Positions 1 to 7,789 of a stretch of 23,863 nt of DNA are shown here, piece by piece (the stretch's first letter is position 1; each line of letters begins with the position of its first letter). Under the pieces are notes generated by a model. That model did not search any database. It was not told where the DNA came from and saw only the letters and a program-made list of their open reading frames with translations. The stretch is from Bacteroidales bacterium (lineage in GTDB: Bacteria > Bacteroidota > Bacteroidia > Bacteroidales > P3). The DNA is taken from the NCBI GenBank assembly GCA_012837565.1, contig DUQY01000069.1:1-23863 (forward strand), in the 5' to 3' direction. The position numbers and the translations under genes are program-made.

Positions 1-211
1 ATGTACATCTTAGCAATTTTAATCAAAGAAATAGAAATTTAATGCTTGATTCTAAAACTTTCTTTCTTTGATTTGAGAATTATTTTATATAGTTTATTAT
101 TATTATATCGTGCAAAAGAATAATAAATAAGCTAGATAGAGTAGAGAAATTAAAAAAATTAGTTTAAAGAGGGGGAAATAGAAGAATATTCAGTTGTCCG
201 GAATTTTTGGA
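1..211. other. Non-coding AT-rich stretch downstream of nth
   Basis: No credible gene is seen here. It is the 3' flank of the leftward endonuclease III gene. It holds an inverted pair of AATCAAAGAAA (21-31 and 63-73), listed separately, an AT-only potential stem around TTATTATT / AATAATAA, and at 193-201 the 9-mer GTTGTCCGG, which is identical to the core of the IS terminal repeat found at 22297 and 23721. No convincing intrinsic terminator for the nth transcript could be identified. Confidence 0.6.
21..73. repeat. Inverted pair of the AATCAAAGAAA repeat core
   Basis: AATCAAAGAAA at 21-31 is matched by its exact reverse complement at 63-73, an 11-bp inverted pair with 31 nt between. The right arm extends on the minus strand to AATCAAAGAAAGAAA, a 15-nt exact match to the first unit of the tandem array at 10480-10584. 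A second partial TTGATT lies 22 bp from the right arm's TTGATT, so this may be a degenerate relic of the same repeat family. The low complexity (purine-rich) limits confidence. Confidence 0.45.
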
Positions 212-859
212 TTAGTGTTTTTCCAATCCTTGGTAATATTTACAGATTGATATTAGGCCGCACTGGTTGCATTTTGGCTTTCTTGCTATGCAGGTATATC
301 TTCCGTGGAGGATTAGCCAGTGGTGTGCTAATGGGATTATGTCTTTGGGAAACTGTTTGGTTAATTGTTTTTCTGCCTCTAGTGGGGTTTTGGCATTGGT
401 GGTTAGTCCTATTCTGGCAGATACTCTGAAGACGTGTGTGTCAACTGGCATATTGGGATGATTGAAAAGAACGGAGGTTACTACGTTTGCTGTCTTACGT
501 CCTACCCCATCTAGTTCTTGGAGCTTTTCTGAATCTTCTGGAATCTCTGAATTAAACTTTTCAACTAATTTCTTTGCCATTGAAACTAGGTTCTTTGATT
601 TGTTATTCGGATAAGTTACTGATCTTATTATTTTATAGACTTCTTCTGGAGTAGAGTTTGATAATGCTATAGGGGTTGGATATGTTTCAAATAGTTTTGG
701 GGTAACCATATTAACTCTTTTATCGGTGCACTGTGCTGAAAGGATGACAGCAACTAGTAATTGAAAGGAGCTTTTATAGTCTAGTTCTGTTTTGGGTTCT
801 GGCATTTCCTTTTTGAAATACTCAATAAAGAATTCGTACCTCTCTTTTTTGCTTGGCAT
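212..859 (-). CDS. nth: Endonuclease III (DNA glycosylase/AP lyase)
   Basis: Bifunctional base-excision-repair enzyme that removes oxidised pyrimidines and cleaves the resulting abasic site; cytoplasmic, acting on DNA. The 215-residue length is normal for the family. The helix-hairpin-helix motif GVGRKTANVV (118-127) carries the catalytic lysine K122, and the conserved VDTH supplies the catalytic aspartate D140. Near the C-terminus the four cysteines of the [4Fe-4S] cluster are present with the classical spacing C-x6-C-x2-C-x5-C (C190, C197, C200, C206). Function is therefore well supported. It is the last gene of a leftward cluster, only 5 bp after the EEP-family gene, so it probably depends on upstream promoters. 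No key residue is missing. Confidence 0.96.
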   Translation of the reverse strand: MPSKKERYEFFIEYFKKEMPEPKTELDYKSSFQLLVAVILSAQCTDKRVNMVTPKLFETYPTPIALSNSTPEEVYKIIRSVTYPNNKSKNLVSMAKKLVEKFNSEIPEDSEKLQELDGVGRKTANVVTSVLFNHPNMPVDTHVFRVSARIGLTTNAKTPLEAEKQLTKQFPKDIIPLAHHWLILHGRYTCIARKPKCNQCGLISICKYYQGLEKH

Positions 860-864
860 TTCTA

Positions 865-1965
865 TTATTTCTTTTGAGGATTATGAGTTAGAACAGTTGA
901 AACTGGATAATGATCTGAGTAATCAAGTTTCTCTCTTTCAAAGCTTTTAACCTTAAATATATCTTTATCGTAAAGTATATAATCTATCCTATAGGCAGGA
1001 ACATCTCCGTTATAAGTGGTGCCGAAGCCTTGTCCTTTAGCCACAAATGCATCTCCTAACTTTTTAGATAATTGTTTATATGTATAGGAAAATGGGGTGT
1101 CGTTAAAGTCTCCCATCACAATTGTTGGTAGGTTTGATTGGTTTATTACTGGTTCCAATTCATCAACTTCGTAGCTTCGTTTTGCGTTTGCCCAAATAAG
1201 TTTTTGCAGTATTGGTTTAGTCTTTTCTTTTATCTTAGAATCAATAGAGCCTCCTTTAAGTTTAGAAAAGACTTCTTTATCTTGATCTTGTAATTGATAG
1301 GATGCAAGATGGAGGTTAATCACCCTAATTGTAGTTTGGTTATCAATTTCAATATCGGAGTAGATAAAGGAATTGCTTTCTTCTTTTGTAGGGAAAAGAA
1401 CTCCCGATTGAACAATAGGATATTTTGAATAGATAATGTTTCCAGATATATTATATTTATTATACTTCGGTGTGTAATAGTATTTATAACCTAAGTTATT
1501 TACTAAGTTATTATGAAATGATTTTTTACCTCGGGCTGATGCGTAGTCTTGAAATGAGATTATTGATGGATTAAGTGCTTTGATATAATTATAAACAGAG
1601 TCCATTCTCTCTTCCTTACTTTCATTCCACTCAGTATTATAATGAAATGAGCATACATTATAACTCAATAGTTTTATTTCAGTATTTTCTATTGGCGTTC
1701 TATGTTTCTGTGAGGATAAGCCAAAAAGAGTTGGGATATAATCAATTCTTATTATGATAATGATAAGGGGTATGATTATATATCTCCACTTTGTAAATAG
1801 CCAAAAGATAATAAATGAAATATTAATAAATAATAGTATTGGATAAAAGAAAGTAAGTATTGAAAACTTAGGTGCTATATGAGGAGGAATAAATGCTGAG
1901 GCATAGGTAAGAAGAAGTAAGAGTGCAAAAACTAAATTAATAATGTATAATATTCTTTTAATCAT
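865..1965 (-). CDS. Membrane-anchored endonuclease/exonuclease/phosphatase-family protein
   Basis: The first ~80 residues form about three hydrophobic segments (roughly 5-25, 35-57, 61-76). They are followed by a soluble EEP (DNase I-like) domain from ~95 to 360, so the protein is probably membrane-bound with the catalytic domain on one face. EEP motifs in order: LLSYNV (N103), SFQDY (139-140), NLHL (H219), GDFND (D286, N288), RIDYIL (D328) and SDHYPV (D351, H352). The position normally filled by a metal-binding Glu (QE) is Asp (D140). The substrate cannot be told: EEP proteins cleave nucleic acids, inositol phosphates or sphingolipids, and this membrane-anchored type is common and uncharacterised in Bacteroidota. 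It lies 17 bp after the lipoprotein gene and 5 bp before nth, suggesting co-transcription. Confidence 0.85.
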   Translation of the reverse strand: MIKRILYIINLVFALLLLLTYASAFIPPHIAPKFSILTFFYPILLFINISFIIFWLFTKWRYIIIPLIIIIIRIDYIPTLFGLSSQKHRTPIENTEIKLLSYNVCSFHYNTEWNESKEERMDSVYNYIKALNPSIISFQDYASARGKKSFHNNLVNNLGYKYYYTPKYNKYNISGNIIYSKYPIVQSGVLFPTKEESNSFIYSDIEIDNQTTIRVINLHLASYQLQDQDKEVFSKLKGGSIDSKIKEKTKPILQKLIWANAKRSYEVDELEPVINQSNLPTIVMGDFNDTPFSYTYKQLSKKLGDAFVAKGQGFGTTYNGDVPAYRIDYILYDKDIFKVKSFEREKLDYSDHYPVSTVLTHNPQKK

Positions 1966-1982
1966 AGCTCTATTTGGTTAGT

Positions 1983-2435
1983 TTATTTTTTAGTCGTGTC
2001 CTTCGGAGGGTTGTTTTTCTTAGAATAATCAATATCTTTTTTTGTCAATATCTTTTCCGCCTTATAACCCTCTAACTCTCTTATTTTCCATTGTTCTTTA
2101 ACCTTAACTAAATGCCAATGGTAAATCATAGCATTTCCATAAATATCAAATGTTTCAACATCTACATTTGCATTACTATCCTCAATTAAAGTTTGAATAA
2201 TATTAATTGAATCTATCTGAACTAAATCATTCCCTAGAGAGAAAATGAATTCAAAATACCTATCAGCTCTATTGGTTGATATTTCTTTTATCTTGTCGAG
2301 ATCTTTCTCATTTAGATAAATATAGAAATTTTCTATAACCTTGTTTACCTCGTCGCTCTCATCATCTTTATTGCATGAAACCAATAATAGAGGCAGTATT
2401 AATAAAGCGAATATATATTTAAGATATGTTTTCAT
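1983..2435 (-). CDS. Small lipoprotein, possibly NTF2-like/DUF4878-like
   Basis: A 150-residue protein with a clear lipoprotein signal: a charged start, a hydrophobic stretch (residues ~8-18) and the lipobox LVSC with the lipidated cysteine at C21. The acidic run after the cysteine (NKDDESDE) is like the export signal seen on Bacteroidota surface lipoproteins, but this is not proof. The remaining ~100 residues pattern as an alpha-helical start (ENFYIYLNEKDLDKIKEI) followed by beta strands ending in HLVKVKEQWKI, resembling NTF2-like/DUF4878 lipoproteins. No catalytic motif is visible and function is unknown. The C-terminal ~15 residues are lysine-rich and probably disordered. A possible separate promoter lies just upstream at 2465-2472. 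Confidence 0.8.
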   Translation of the reverse strand: MKTYLKYIFALLILPLLLVSCNKDDESDEVNKVIENFYIYLNEKDLDKIKEISTNRADRYFEFIFSLGNDLVQIDSINIIQTLIEDSNANVDVETFDIYGNAMIYHWHLVKVKEQWKIRELEGYKAEKILTKKDIDYSKKNNPPKDTTKK

Positions 2436-2464
2436 TCCTTCTTATTCAATTTTAATTGAGGATG

Positions 2465-2472
2465 CAAATTTA
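2465..2472 (-). promoter_or_regulatory. Possible internal -7 box upstream of the lipoprotein gene
   Basis: On the minus strand this reads TAAATTTG, a fit to the Bacteroidota -7 consensus TAnnTTTG, about 30 bp upstream of the lipoprotein start codon in the 49-bp gap after the fusion gene. No good TTTG -33 box is present at the expected distance, so it may be weak or fortuitous. If real, the lipoprotein, EEP and nth genes can be expressed apart from the glucan gene. Confidence 0.35.
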
Positions 2473-2484
2473 ATACTTATTTCA

Positions 2485-5400
2485 TTATATCCACTTTAAA
2501 AGAGGGAAATCCATTCTATGTGGCATAAGTTCATGCTTAGGATAGATTCTAATGCTATAGTTATAAACCCCTGCTGCAAATGGAAGTACCTTAACCTCAA
2601 AGGTTAGTTTGTTGTGTGAATAGTTTGAAACCTCCATTGGTAAAACTTTATAAACATCACTAATAACATCATTTTCCTTATGTGCAAAAATTATTTCAGC
2701 ACCTAAGTGGTCGGGATTAATGTCATTAATATATAGACTAAGTTTTACTATAAACCCTTCTTGCATTTCAATCTTTTTGTTTACTGAATCAGGAATCTGA
2801 AGGTCAAACAATTCAATCTTGTTCCATTGCCTTCTCATTCTATGTTTCCAAGCAGCATATTCTCTTGCTTTTTCAAAATTGTTTTCAGTTAAGAGAGCAT
2901 GGCGATCAAAAAGTTTGCTATAGAACATAGAGTAATAATCATCCAGCTGACGCTTCATTGTGAAGTGAGGAGCAATTTTAGCAATATTGTTTTTCATTAA
3001 AGTAACCCATTCCTTACTTACTCCATCCTTATCTTGATTATAATATGCAGGAACAATTTTATCTTCAAAGGTCTCGTATATAAGCTCTGCATCATAAGAG
3101 CTTTGATACTCATCAGTCTCATAGAGTCTTTCTTCTGCCAATGCCCAACCTGCACCCTCTTTATAACCCTCAGCCCACCAGCCATCAAGAACAGAGAAAT
3201 TTAAAACACCATTCATAACAGCTTTTTCGCCTGAAGTCCCAGATGCTTCCAAAGGACGAGTAGGTGTATTTAACCATACATCAACTCCTCTTACCAAATA
3301 CTTAGCAACATACATATCATAGTCTTCAATAAATATTATTTTTCCTGTGAATTTAGGCATTTTAGAAACTTCTAGTATTTTTTTGATTAGGTCTTGACCT
3401 GCCTTATCTGCAGGGTGAGCCTTACCAGCAAAAATAAATTGAACTGGCTTTTCTTGATTATTTACCAATCTATCTAATCTTTCCATATTGGAGAATAGAA
3501 GATGTGCTCTTTTATAAGTTGCAAAACGTCGTGCAAACCCAATTGTTAGAGCTTTCTTATTGAACCTATCTTTGACATTATTAAATAACCTTGGATCCTC
3601 TGCCCTATTAATAAGTTCTTTACTCAACCTATTCATCATAAAGCGAACTAAGTCAGCCTTGGTTCTTTGGTGTAGATCCCAAATTCTCTTATCCTCAACT
3701 TCGTAAATCTTTTCCCAATACTTTGGATTAGACTGATCAAAAATATATTCTTTTGTAAATACTTCATCATAAAAAGCACTCCATTGCCTATCGACCCAAG
3801 TTGGTTGGTGAACTCCATTAGTAACATGACCAATATGAAGTTCTCTTGGAAAATAGCCAGGATAGAAATTAGCAAACATTTCTCTAGAAACTCTTCCGTG
3901 AATCTTACTAACTCCATTTACTTCTTGAGAAAAGTTAAGGGCTAAGATGCTCATAGAAAATTTCTCATCCTTATCATTACCATTAACTCTTCCTAAGGCA
4001 ATGAAATTTTCCCACGACAAATCAATACTTTCTGCAAAATGGGCAAGATAAGCTCTAATTAAATCCTCTGAAAAAACATCATGACCAGCAGGTACAGGAG
4101 TATGAGTTGTGAAAAGGGTTGAAGAGCGAATGATTTCTTTTGCTTGAACATAAGGTATGTTATCGTTATCAATCATTTCCCTTAATCTCTCAAGTGAGTT
4201 GAAAGCCGAGTGCCCTTCATTTGAATGGTAGATAACAGGATTTATATCTAACTCATTCAACATTCTAACACCACCAATACCTAAAAGAATTTCTTGTTTA
4301 AGTCTATGTTCCCAGTCTCCACCATATAGTTGATTAGTTATGGCTCTGTCCTCAGGCTGGTTCTCGTCAATATCAGTATCTAGTAAATAAAGAGGAACCC
4401 TTCCAACATCACAACGCCATATTTTTGCATAAACATCACGTCCTGGCAAGTTGATAGCTATCTTCTTCCATTCACCTTTTTCGTCCTTCATTGCTTTAAT
4501 TGGAAGATGAGAAAACTTTTGTGGTGACAGCTGAGAAATCTGTTCTCCATTCTTTGTAATATGTTGTGAGAAATAACCATAACGGTATAAAAGACCTATA
4601 CCAATCATATTCTTATTACAATCCGAAGCTTCTTTCAAATAATCTCCTGCCAACATTCCTAAACCTCCAGAGAAGATTTTAAGAGTGTCGTGAATACCAA
4701 ACTCCATTGAGAAGTAAGCAACCTGTTTGCCTACTTTATTTTCAGCCTCTTTAATATAATTATCGAATTTCTCAACAACAGAGTCTAACTTTTTAATAAA
4801 TACTTCATCATTCAAAAGACGGTTAAAGTCTTCTGTACTTAAACTTTCAATAAGATGAATTGGACTCCTATTAAACCTTTCAAACCTAAGATCATCAATT
4901 AAATAGAAAATATCTCTTGCCTCTGCATTCCAGCTCCACCAAAGGTTTTGACTTAAACGCTCCAATCCCTCCAATCGTTTTGGAAGAAACTGAGCAACCA
5001 AGATTTTCTTCCATGAAGGTTGTTCTCCCCAAGCAGGTGTAAAATCACCTCTTTCCTTGATTGGTTGTTTATGTATATATTGCTGAATCCTTTTTTCCGA
5101 CTTATTAAGAGCAATCTCGTAAGACTTATAGTAATATTGTATTAGGTTATCCCAAAGAGTTGATTGAGATATTTCAAATGCTTTATCGTTTAATGCAATT
5201 AATTCTTTTTCAGAAAGACTTAGCGTCTGTTCAATCTTAGTCACAATTTCGCTTACTACCTTACTACTCTCGCCATCTTGTCTATGAATAACAGCCAAAG
5301 CACCTTTAAGCCCTTTAGTTTGCTCTTCAATCCAAAGTCCAAAACCAGCCAGATTAGTTGTTATGGAAGGGATATGAAATGCCATCGATTCCATTGGAGT

Positions 5401-6711
5401 ATAACCCCATGGCTCGTAATAGGAAGGGAATATTGAAACATCGAACCCAATAAGAAAATCAAAATAAGGAAGATTAACAATTCCATCATTACCATCAAGA
5501 TATGAAGGAATAAACATTATCTTAACATTATCATCTAATGAATTGTTTAGATTATTTTGCTTAATTGTTCTAAGAATAGGATCATTCTCTGGATCAAAAA
5601 GATGGTGGGTTAAATATTGATTAGATTTTGGTTCTAAGAAGTTCGGCTTACCAAGGTTCTCTAACAATGATTTGTATATATCAACATTATGAGCAGGAAC
5701 AGCAATAACAGCAACTATTTGCCTTTTTAGCTTCTTTTTATTTAGCTCACCCATTGCATTAATGAAAACATCTATTCCTTTATTGGTAAACTCATAACGA
5801 CCACTAGTAATTATTAATAATGCATCATCATCAATCTTTTGATTGGTTAGAGCTTCTGTAACATCAATTATTCTTTTTCTTGCACTAAGTTTTTCTTTTC
5901 CAAAGCTCGCCTCATTAGGAACAAAGGTTGGTTCAAACCCATTTGGAGTAACAATATTCACGCCTTTATTAAAAAAATGCTTACATTCGTTATTAGTTAA
6001 TTCACTAACTGTTGTAAAGCTATCTGCATTCTCTGCCGATATTTTCTCCAAAGAGTATTTTGCTCTAACATTAAACTCTCCAGCTACTTGATCTGGGTCA
6101 TAGTTTTTGAGTTCTGAATATAGTGGAAGGTTATTTCCTGCAATGCTTCTTCCTAAAACTGTTGCGTGAGTTGTAAATGCGGTTGCAATTTGAGGACAAT
6201 TCTTCTTAAGGTAAAGAACCCCAGAACCTGTCATCCACTCATGCCACTGGGTAACTATTTTATCATTAGATGATAAATAAAACTCGTAATAAGACTCAAT
6301 AACCTTTGCTGCAGCGTAACCAAACAAAAAAGGTTCAACATAATCCCATTGACCTGTTATACTATCTAGTCCATATTCTTTCCAAAATTCTGCAAACAAC
6401 TCATCCTTTTGAGCAAAGAAATGTGTGAAGTCAACCAAAACAACCAAAGGTCTTGATTTAATTTTCCATCTACCAACCCTAATTCTAAGTCCTTTTGATT
6501 CGGCATAAGCTTTCCAGCTCTTTAATATATAGGTGTCTTCTTCAAATTCCGAAACCTGTCCTTCTCCTCTAATTATGTCAGCACCAATTAACATGTAATT
6601 ATCATGATACTTATCAACTAGGTTTTTCGCTTTTGTTGAAATAACGGTATGAATTCCTCCTACCTTATTACAAACTTCCCAACTTGTTTCAAATATAAAA
6701 TCTGGTTGCAT
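2485..6711 (-). CDS. Fused GT3-type glycogen synthase and alpha-glucan phosphorylase
   Basis: One uninterrupted 1408-residue protein carrying two glucan enzymes. The N-terminal part (~1-560) is a GT3-like glycogen synthase: it opens with ETSWEVCNKVGGIHTV, as in eukaryotic-type synthases, and has FPSYYEPWGYTPMES with the E-x7-E pair E433/E441. A DUF3417 segment follows (~575-660, with NLWWSWN at 589), then a GT35 phosphorylase of the short bacterial clade (~660-1300) with YFSMEFG, NEGHSAF, THTPVPAGHD, TNGVHQPTW, and SGTSGEKAVMNG, whose K1163 is the pyridoxal-phosphate lysine. The last ~90 residues look like a beta-rich accessory domain. From the families, the N-terminal half would add glucose from a nucleotide sugar to an alpha-1,4-glucan and the C-terminal half would release glucose-1-phosphate. 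In many relatives these are separate genes. It starts 19 bp after the flavoprotein gene, so the two are probably co-transcribed. Confidence 0.93.
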   Translation of the reverse strand: MQPDFIFETSWEVCNKVGGIHTVISTKAKNLVDKYHDNYMLIGADIIRGEGQVSEFEEDTYILKSWKAYAESKGLRIRVGRWKIKSRPLVVLVDFTHFFAQKDELFAEFWKEYGLDSITGQWDYVEPFLFGYAAAKVIESYYEFYLSSNDKIVTQWHEWMTGSGVLYLKKNCPQIATAFTTHATVLGRSIAGNNLPLYSELKNYDPDQVAGEFNVRAKYSLEKISAENADSFTTVSELTNNECKHFFNKGVNIVTPNGFEPTFVPNEASFGKEKLSARKRIIDVTEALTNQKIDDDALLIITSGRYEFTNKGIDVFINAMGELNKKKLKRQIVAVIAVPAHNVDIYKSLLENLGKPNFLEPKSNQYLTHHLFDPENDPILRTIKQNNLNNSLDDNVKIMFIPSYLDGNDGIVNLPYFDFLIGFDVSIFPSYYEPWGYTPMESMAFHIPSITTNLAGFGLWIEEQTKGLKGALAVIHRQDGESSKVVSEIVTKIEQTLSLSEKELIALNDKAFEISQSTLWDNLIQYYYKSYEIALNKSEKRIQQYIHKQPIKERGDFTPAWGEQPSWKKILVAQFLPKRLEGLERLSQNLWWSWNAEARDIFYLIDDLRFERFNRSPIHLIESLSTEDFNRLLNDEVFIKKLDSVVEKFDNYIKEAENKVGKQVAYFSMEFGIHDTLKIFSGGLGMLAGDYLKEASDCNKNMIGIGLLYRYGYFSQHITKNGEQISQLSPQKFSHLPIKAMKDEKGEWKKIAINLPGRDVYAKIWRCDVGRVPLYLLDTDIDENQPEDRAITNQLYGGDWEHRLKQEILLGIGGVRMLNELDINPVIYHSNEGHSAFNSLERLREMIDNDNIPYVQAKEIIRSSTLFTTHTPVPAGHDVFSEDLIRAYLAHFAESIDLSWENFIALGRVNGNDKDEKFSMSILALNFSQEVNGVSKIHGRVSREMFANFYPGYFPRELHIGHVTNGVHQPTWVDRQWSAFYDEVFTKEYIFDQSNPKYWEKIYEVEDKRIWDLHQRTKADLVRFMMNRLSKELINRAEDPRLFNNVKDRFNKKALTIGFARRFATYKRAHLLFSNMERLDRLVNNQEKPVQFIFAGKAHPADKAGQDLIKKILEVSKMPKFTGKIIFIEDYDMYVAKYLVRGVDVWLNTPTRPLEASGTSGEKAVMNGVLNFSVLDGWWAEGYKEGAGWALAEERLYETDEYQSSYDAELIYETFEDKIVPAYYNQDKDGVSKEWVTLMKNNIAKIAPHFTMKRQLDDYYSMFYSKLFDRHALLTENNFEKAREYAAWKHRMRRQWNKIELFDLQIPDSVNKKIEMQEGFIVKLSLYINDINPDHLGAEIIFAHKENDVISDVYKVLPMEVSNYSHNKLTFEVKVLPFAAGVYNYSIRIYPKHELMPHRMDFPLLKWI

Positions 6712-6730
6712 ATTTTTTCTTATTAAATTA

Positions 6731-7684
6731 TTAAATTGATTTACTTATTGAACTCATTCTTGCAAGAGCCTCAGAATATTCTTTTCTAAGCTTTGCAAAA
6801 ATCTCTTCAACACTTAATATTTCATTAATCATTGAACTTACTTGTCCAATTTCAAGTTCTCCCTCTTCCATATCTCCTTCAAACATCCCAAGTTTAGTCT
6901 TTCCTTTTCCAATAATCCCTAAAAGCTCTTCCTTGGATGCTCCTCTTTGCTCAGCAGCTTGAATTTTATCATAATGCCCACCTTTCAAAAGACGTGTAGG
7001 AGATAGCTTTCTAAGAAATAGCATTGTGTCCCCTTCCTTAGCATCAATAACTGCCTTTTTAAAGTTATCATGAGCTGAGGACTCCTTACTAGCTGCAAAT
7101 AGTGAACCAATTTGAACTCCCTCTGCTCCCAAAACCATCATTGCAAGTATTTGCTCACCTGTAGCAATACCTCCTGCAACAATAATTGGAATATTAAGTT
7201 TTCCAGCCAATTGATTAATTAGAACCAATGTTGTTGTTTCTTCTTTACCATTATGTCCACCTGCCTCAAACCCCTCACAAACAATTGCATCAACACCTGC
7301 ATCTTGCGCTTTTAGTGCAAACTTTTCATTAGCAACAACATGAACTACAATTATTCCATTATCTTTTAGTTTCTTAGTATATGTTGCAGGGTTTCCTGCC
7401 GAAGTGAATACAACTTTAACTTTTTCTTCAATAACTATATCAATATGTATTGAAGAATTTGGGTTCATCATAGGAATATTAACCCCAAATGTATTATTTG
7501 TAGCCTGTTTACATTTCTTAATATGTTCTCTTAAAACATCTGGCAACATTGAGCCTGCACCAATTAGTCCAAGTCCTCCCTGGTTGCTTACTGCTGATGC
7601 TAATTTCCATCCACTACACCATACCATTCCCCCTGAAATTATAGGTGATTTTATCTTTAATAAATCGCAAATTTTATTATTCAT
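6731..7684 (-). CDS. FMN-dependent FabK-like / nitronate monooxygenase-family oxidoreductase
   Basis: A 317-residue TIM-barrel flavoprotein of the NMO/FabK superfamily. Seen: an N-terminal substrate/flavin loop SPIISGGMVW, EGFEAGGHNG with H144 in the position of the FabK active-site histidine, the phosphate-binding AGGIATG (170-176) and QIGSLFAASKES (191-202). The conserved C-terminal helix containing GELEIGQVSSMI resembles the MAGQ region of enoyl-ACP reductase II. Two roles are therefore open: NADH-dependent enoyl-ACP reductase (fatty-acid elongation) or oxidation of alkyl nitronates. The C-terminal half looks somewhat nearer to FabK than to classical NMO, but sequence inspection cannot settle it. 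It is the first gene of the leftward cluster and has a well-formed promoter at 7698-7728. Confidence 0.85.
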   Translation of the reverse strand: MNNKICDLLKIKSPIISGGMVWCSGWKLASAVSNQGGLGLIGAGSMLPDVLREHIKKCKQATNNTFGVNIPMMNPNSSIHIDIVIEEKVKVVFTSAGNPATYTKKLKDNGIIVVHVVANEKFALKAQDAGVDAIVCEGFEAGGHNGKEETTTLVLINQLAGKLNIPIIVAGGIATGEQILAMMVLGAEGVQIGSLFAASKESSAHDNFKKAVIDAKEGDTMLFLRKLSPTRLLKGGHYDKIQAAEQRGASKEELLGIIGKGKTKLGMFEGDMEEGELEIGQVSSMINEILSVEEIFAKLRKEYSEALARMSSISKSI

Positions 7685-7697
7685 GCTATTTTTGCTA

Positions 7698-7728
7698 CAA
7701 AGATAATAAGAAAACTTGCAATTTCAAA
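7698..7728 (-). promoter_or_regulatory. Bacteroidota-type promoter for the flavoprotein gene
   Basis: Read on the minus strand: TTTG (7725-7728), exactly 19 bp, then TATCTTTG (7698-7705), matching the -33/-7 consensus TTTG-N19-TAnnTTTG. Initiation would fall near 7692, giving a very short leader before the ATG at 7684. The box interleaves with the divergent promoter for the outer-membrane gene. Confidence 0.7.
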
Positions 7729-7745
7729 TATTATTTGTAATTTTG
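7715..7745 (+). promoter_or_regulatory. Bacteroidota-type promoter for the outer-membrane gene operon
   Basis: TTG (7716-7718), 19 bp, then TAATTTTG (7738-7745), a full match to TAnnTTTG. Initiation near 7751 leaves an A/T-rich ~38-nt leader before the start at 7790, typical for genes of this phylum that lack a Shine-Dalgarno. Its -33 region lies between the two boxes of the opposing promoter, so the two are unlikely to be occupied at once. Confidence 0.6.
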
Positions 7746-7789
7746 GCACGCAGAATCGATAATTAATTAAATTTAAATCTATAATTGAT

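Noticed and set aside
3648..3917. An 89-codon leftward frame inside the glucan fusion gene
   Set aside because: It is a shadow of the same-strand main gene in another frame and has no domain or start context of its own.
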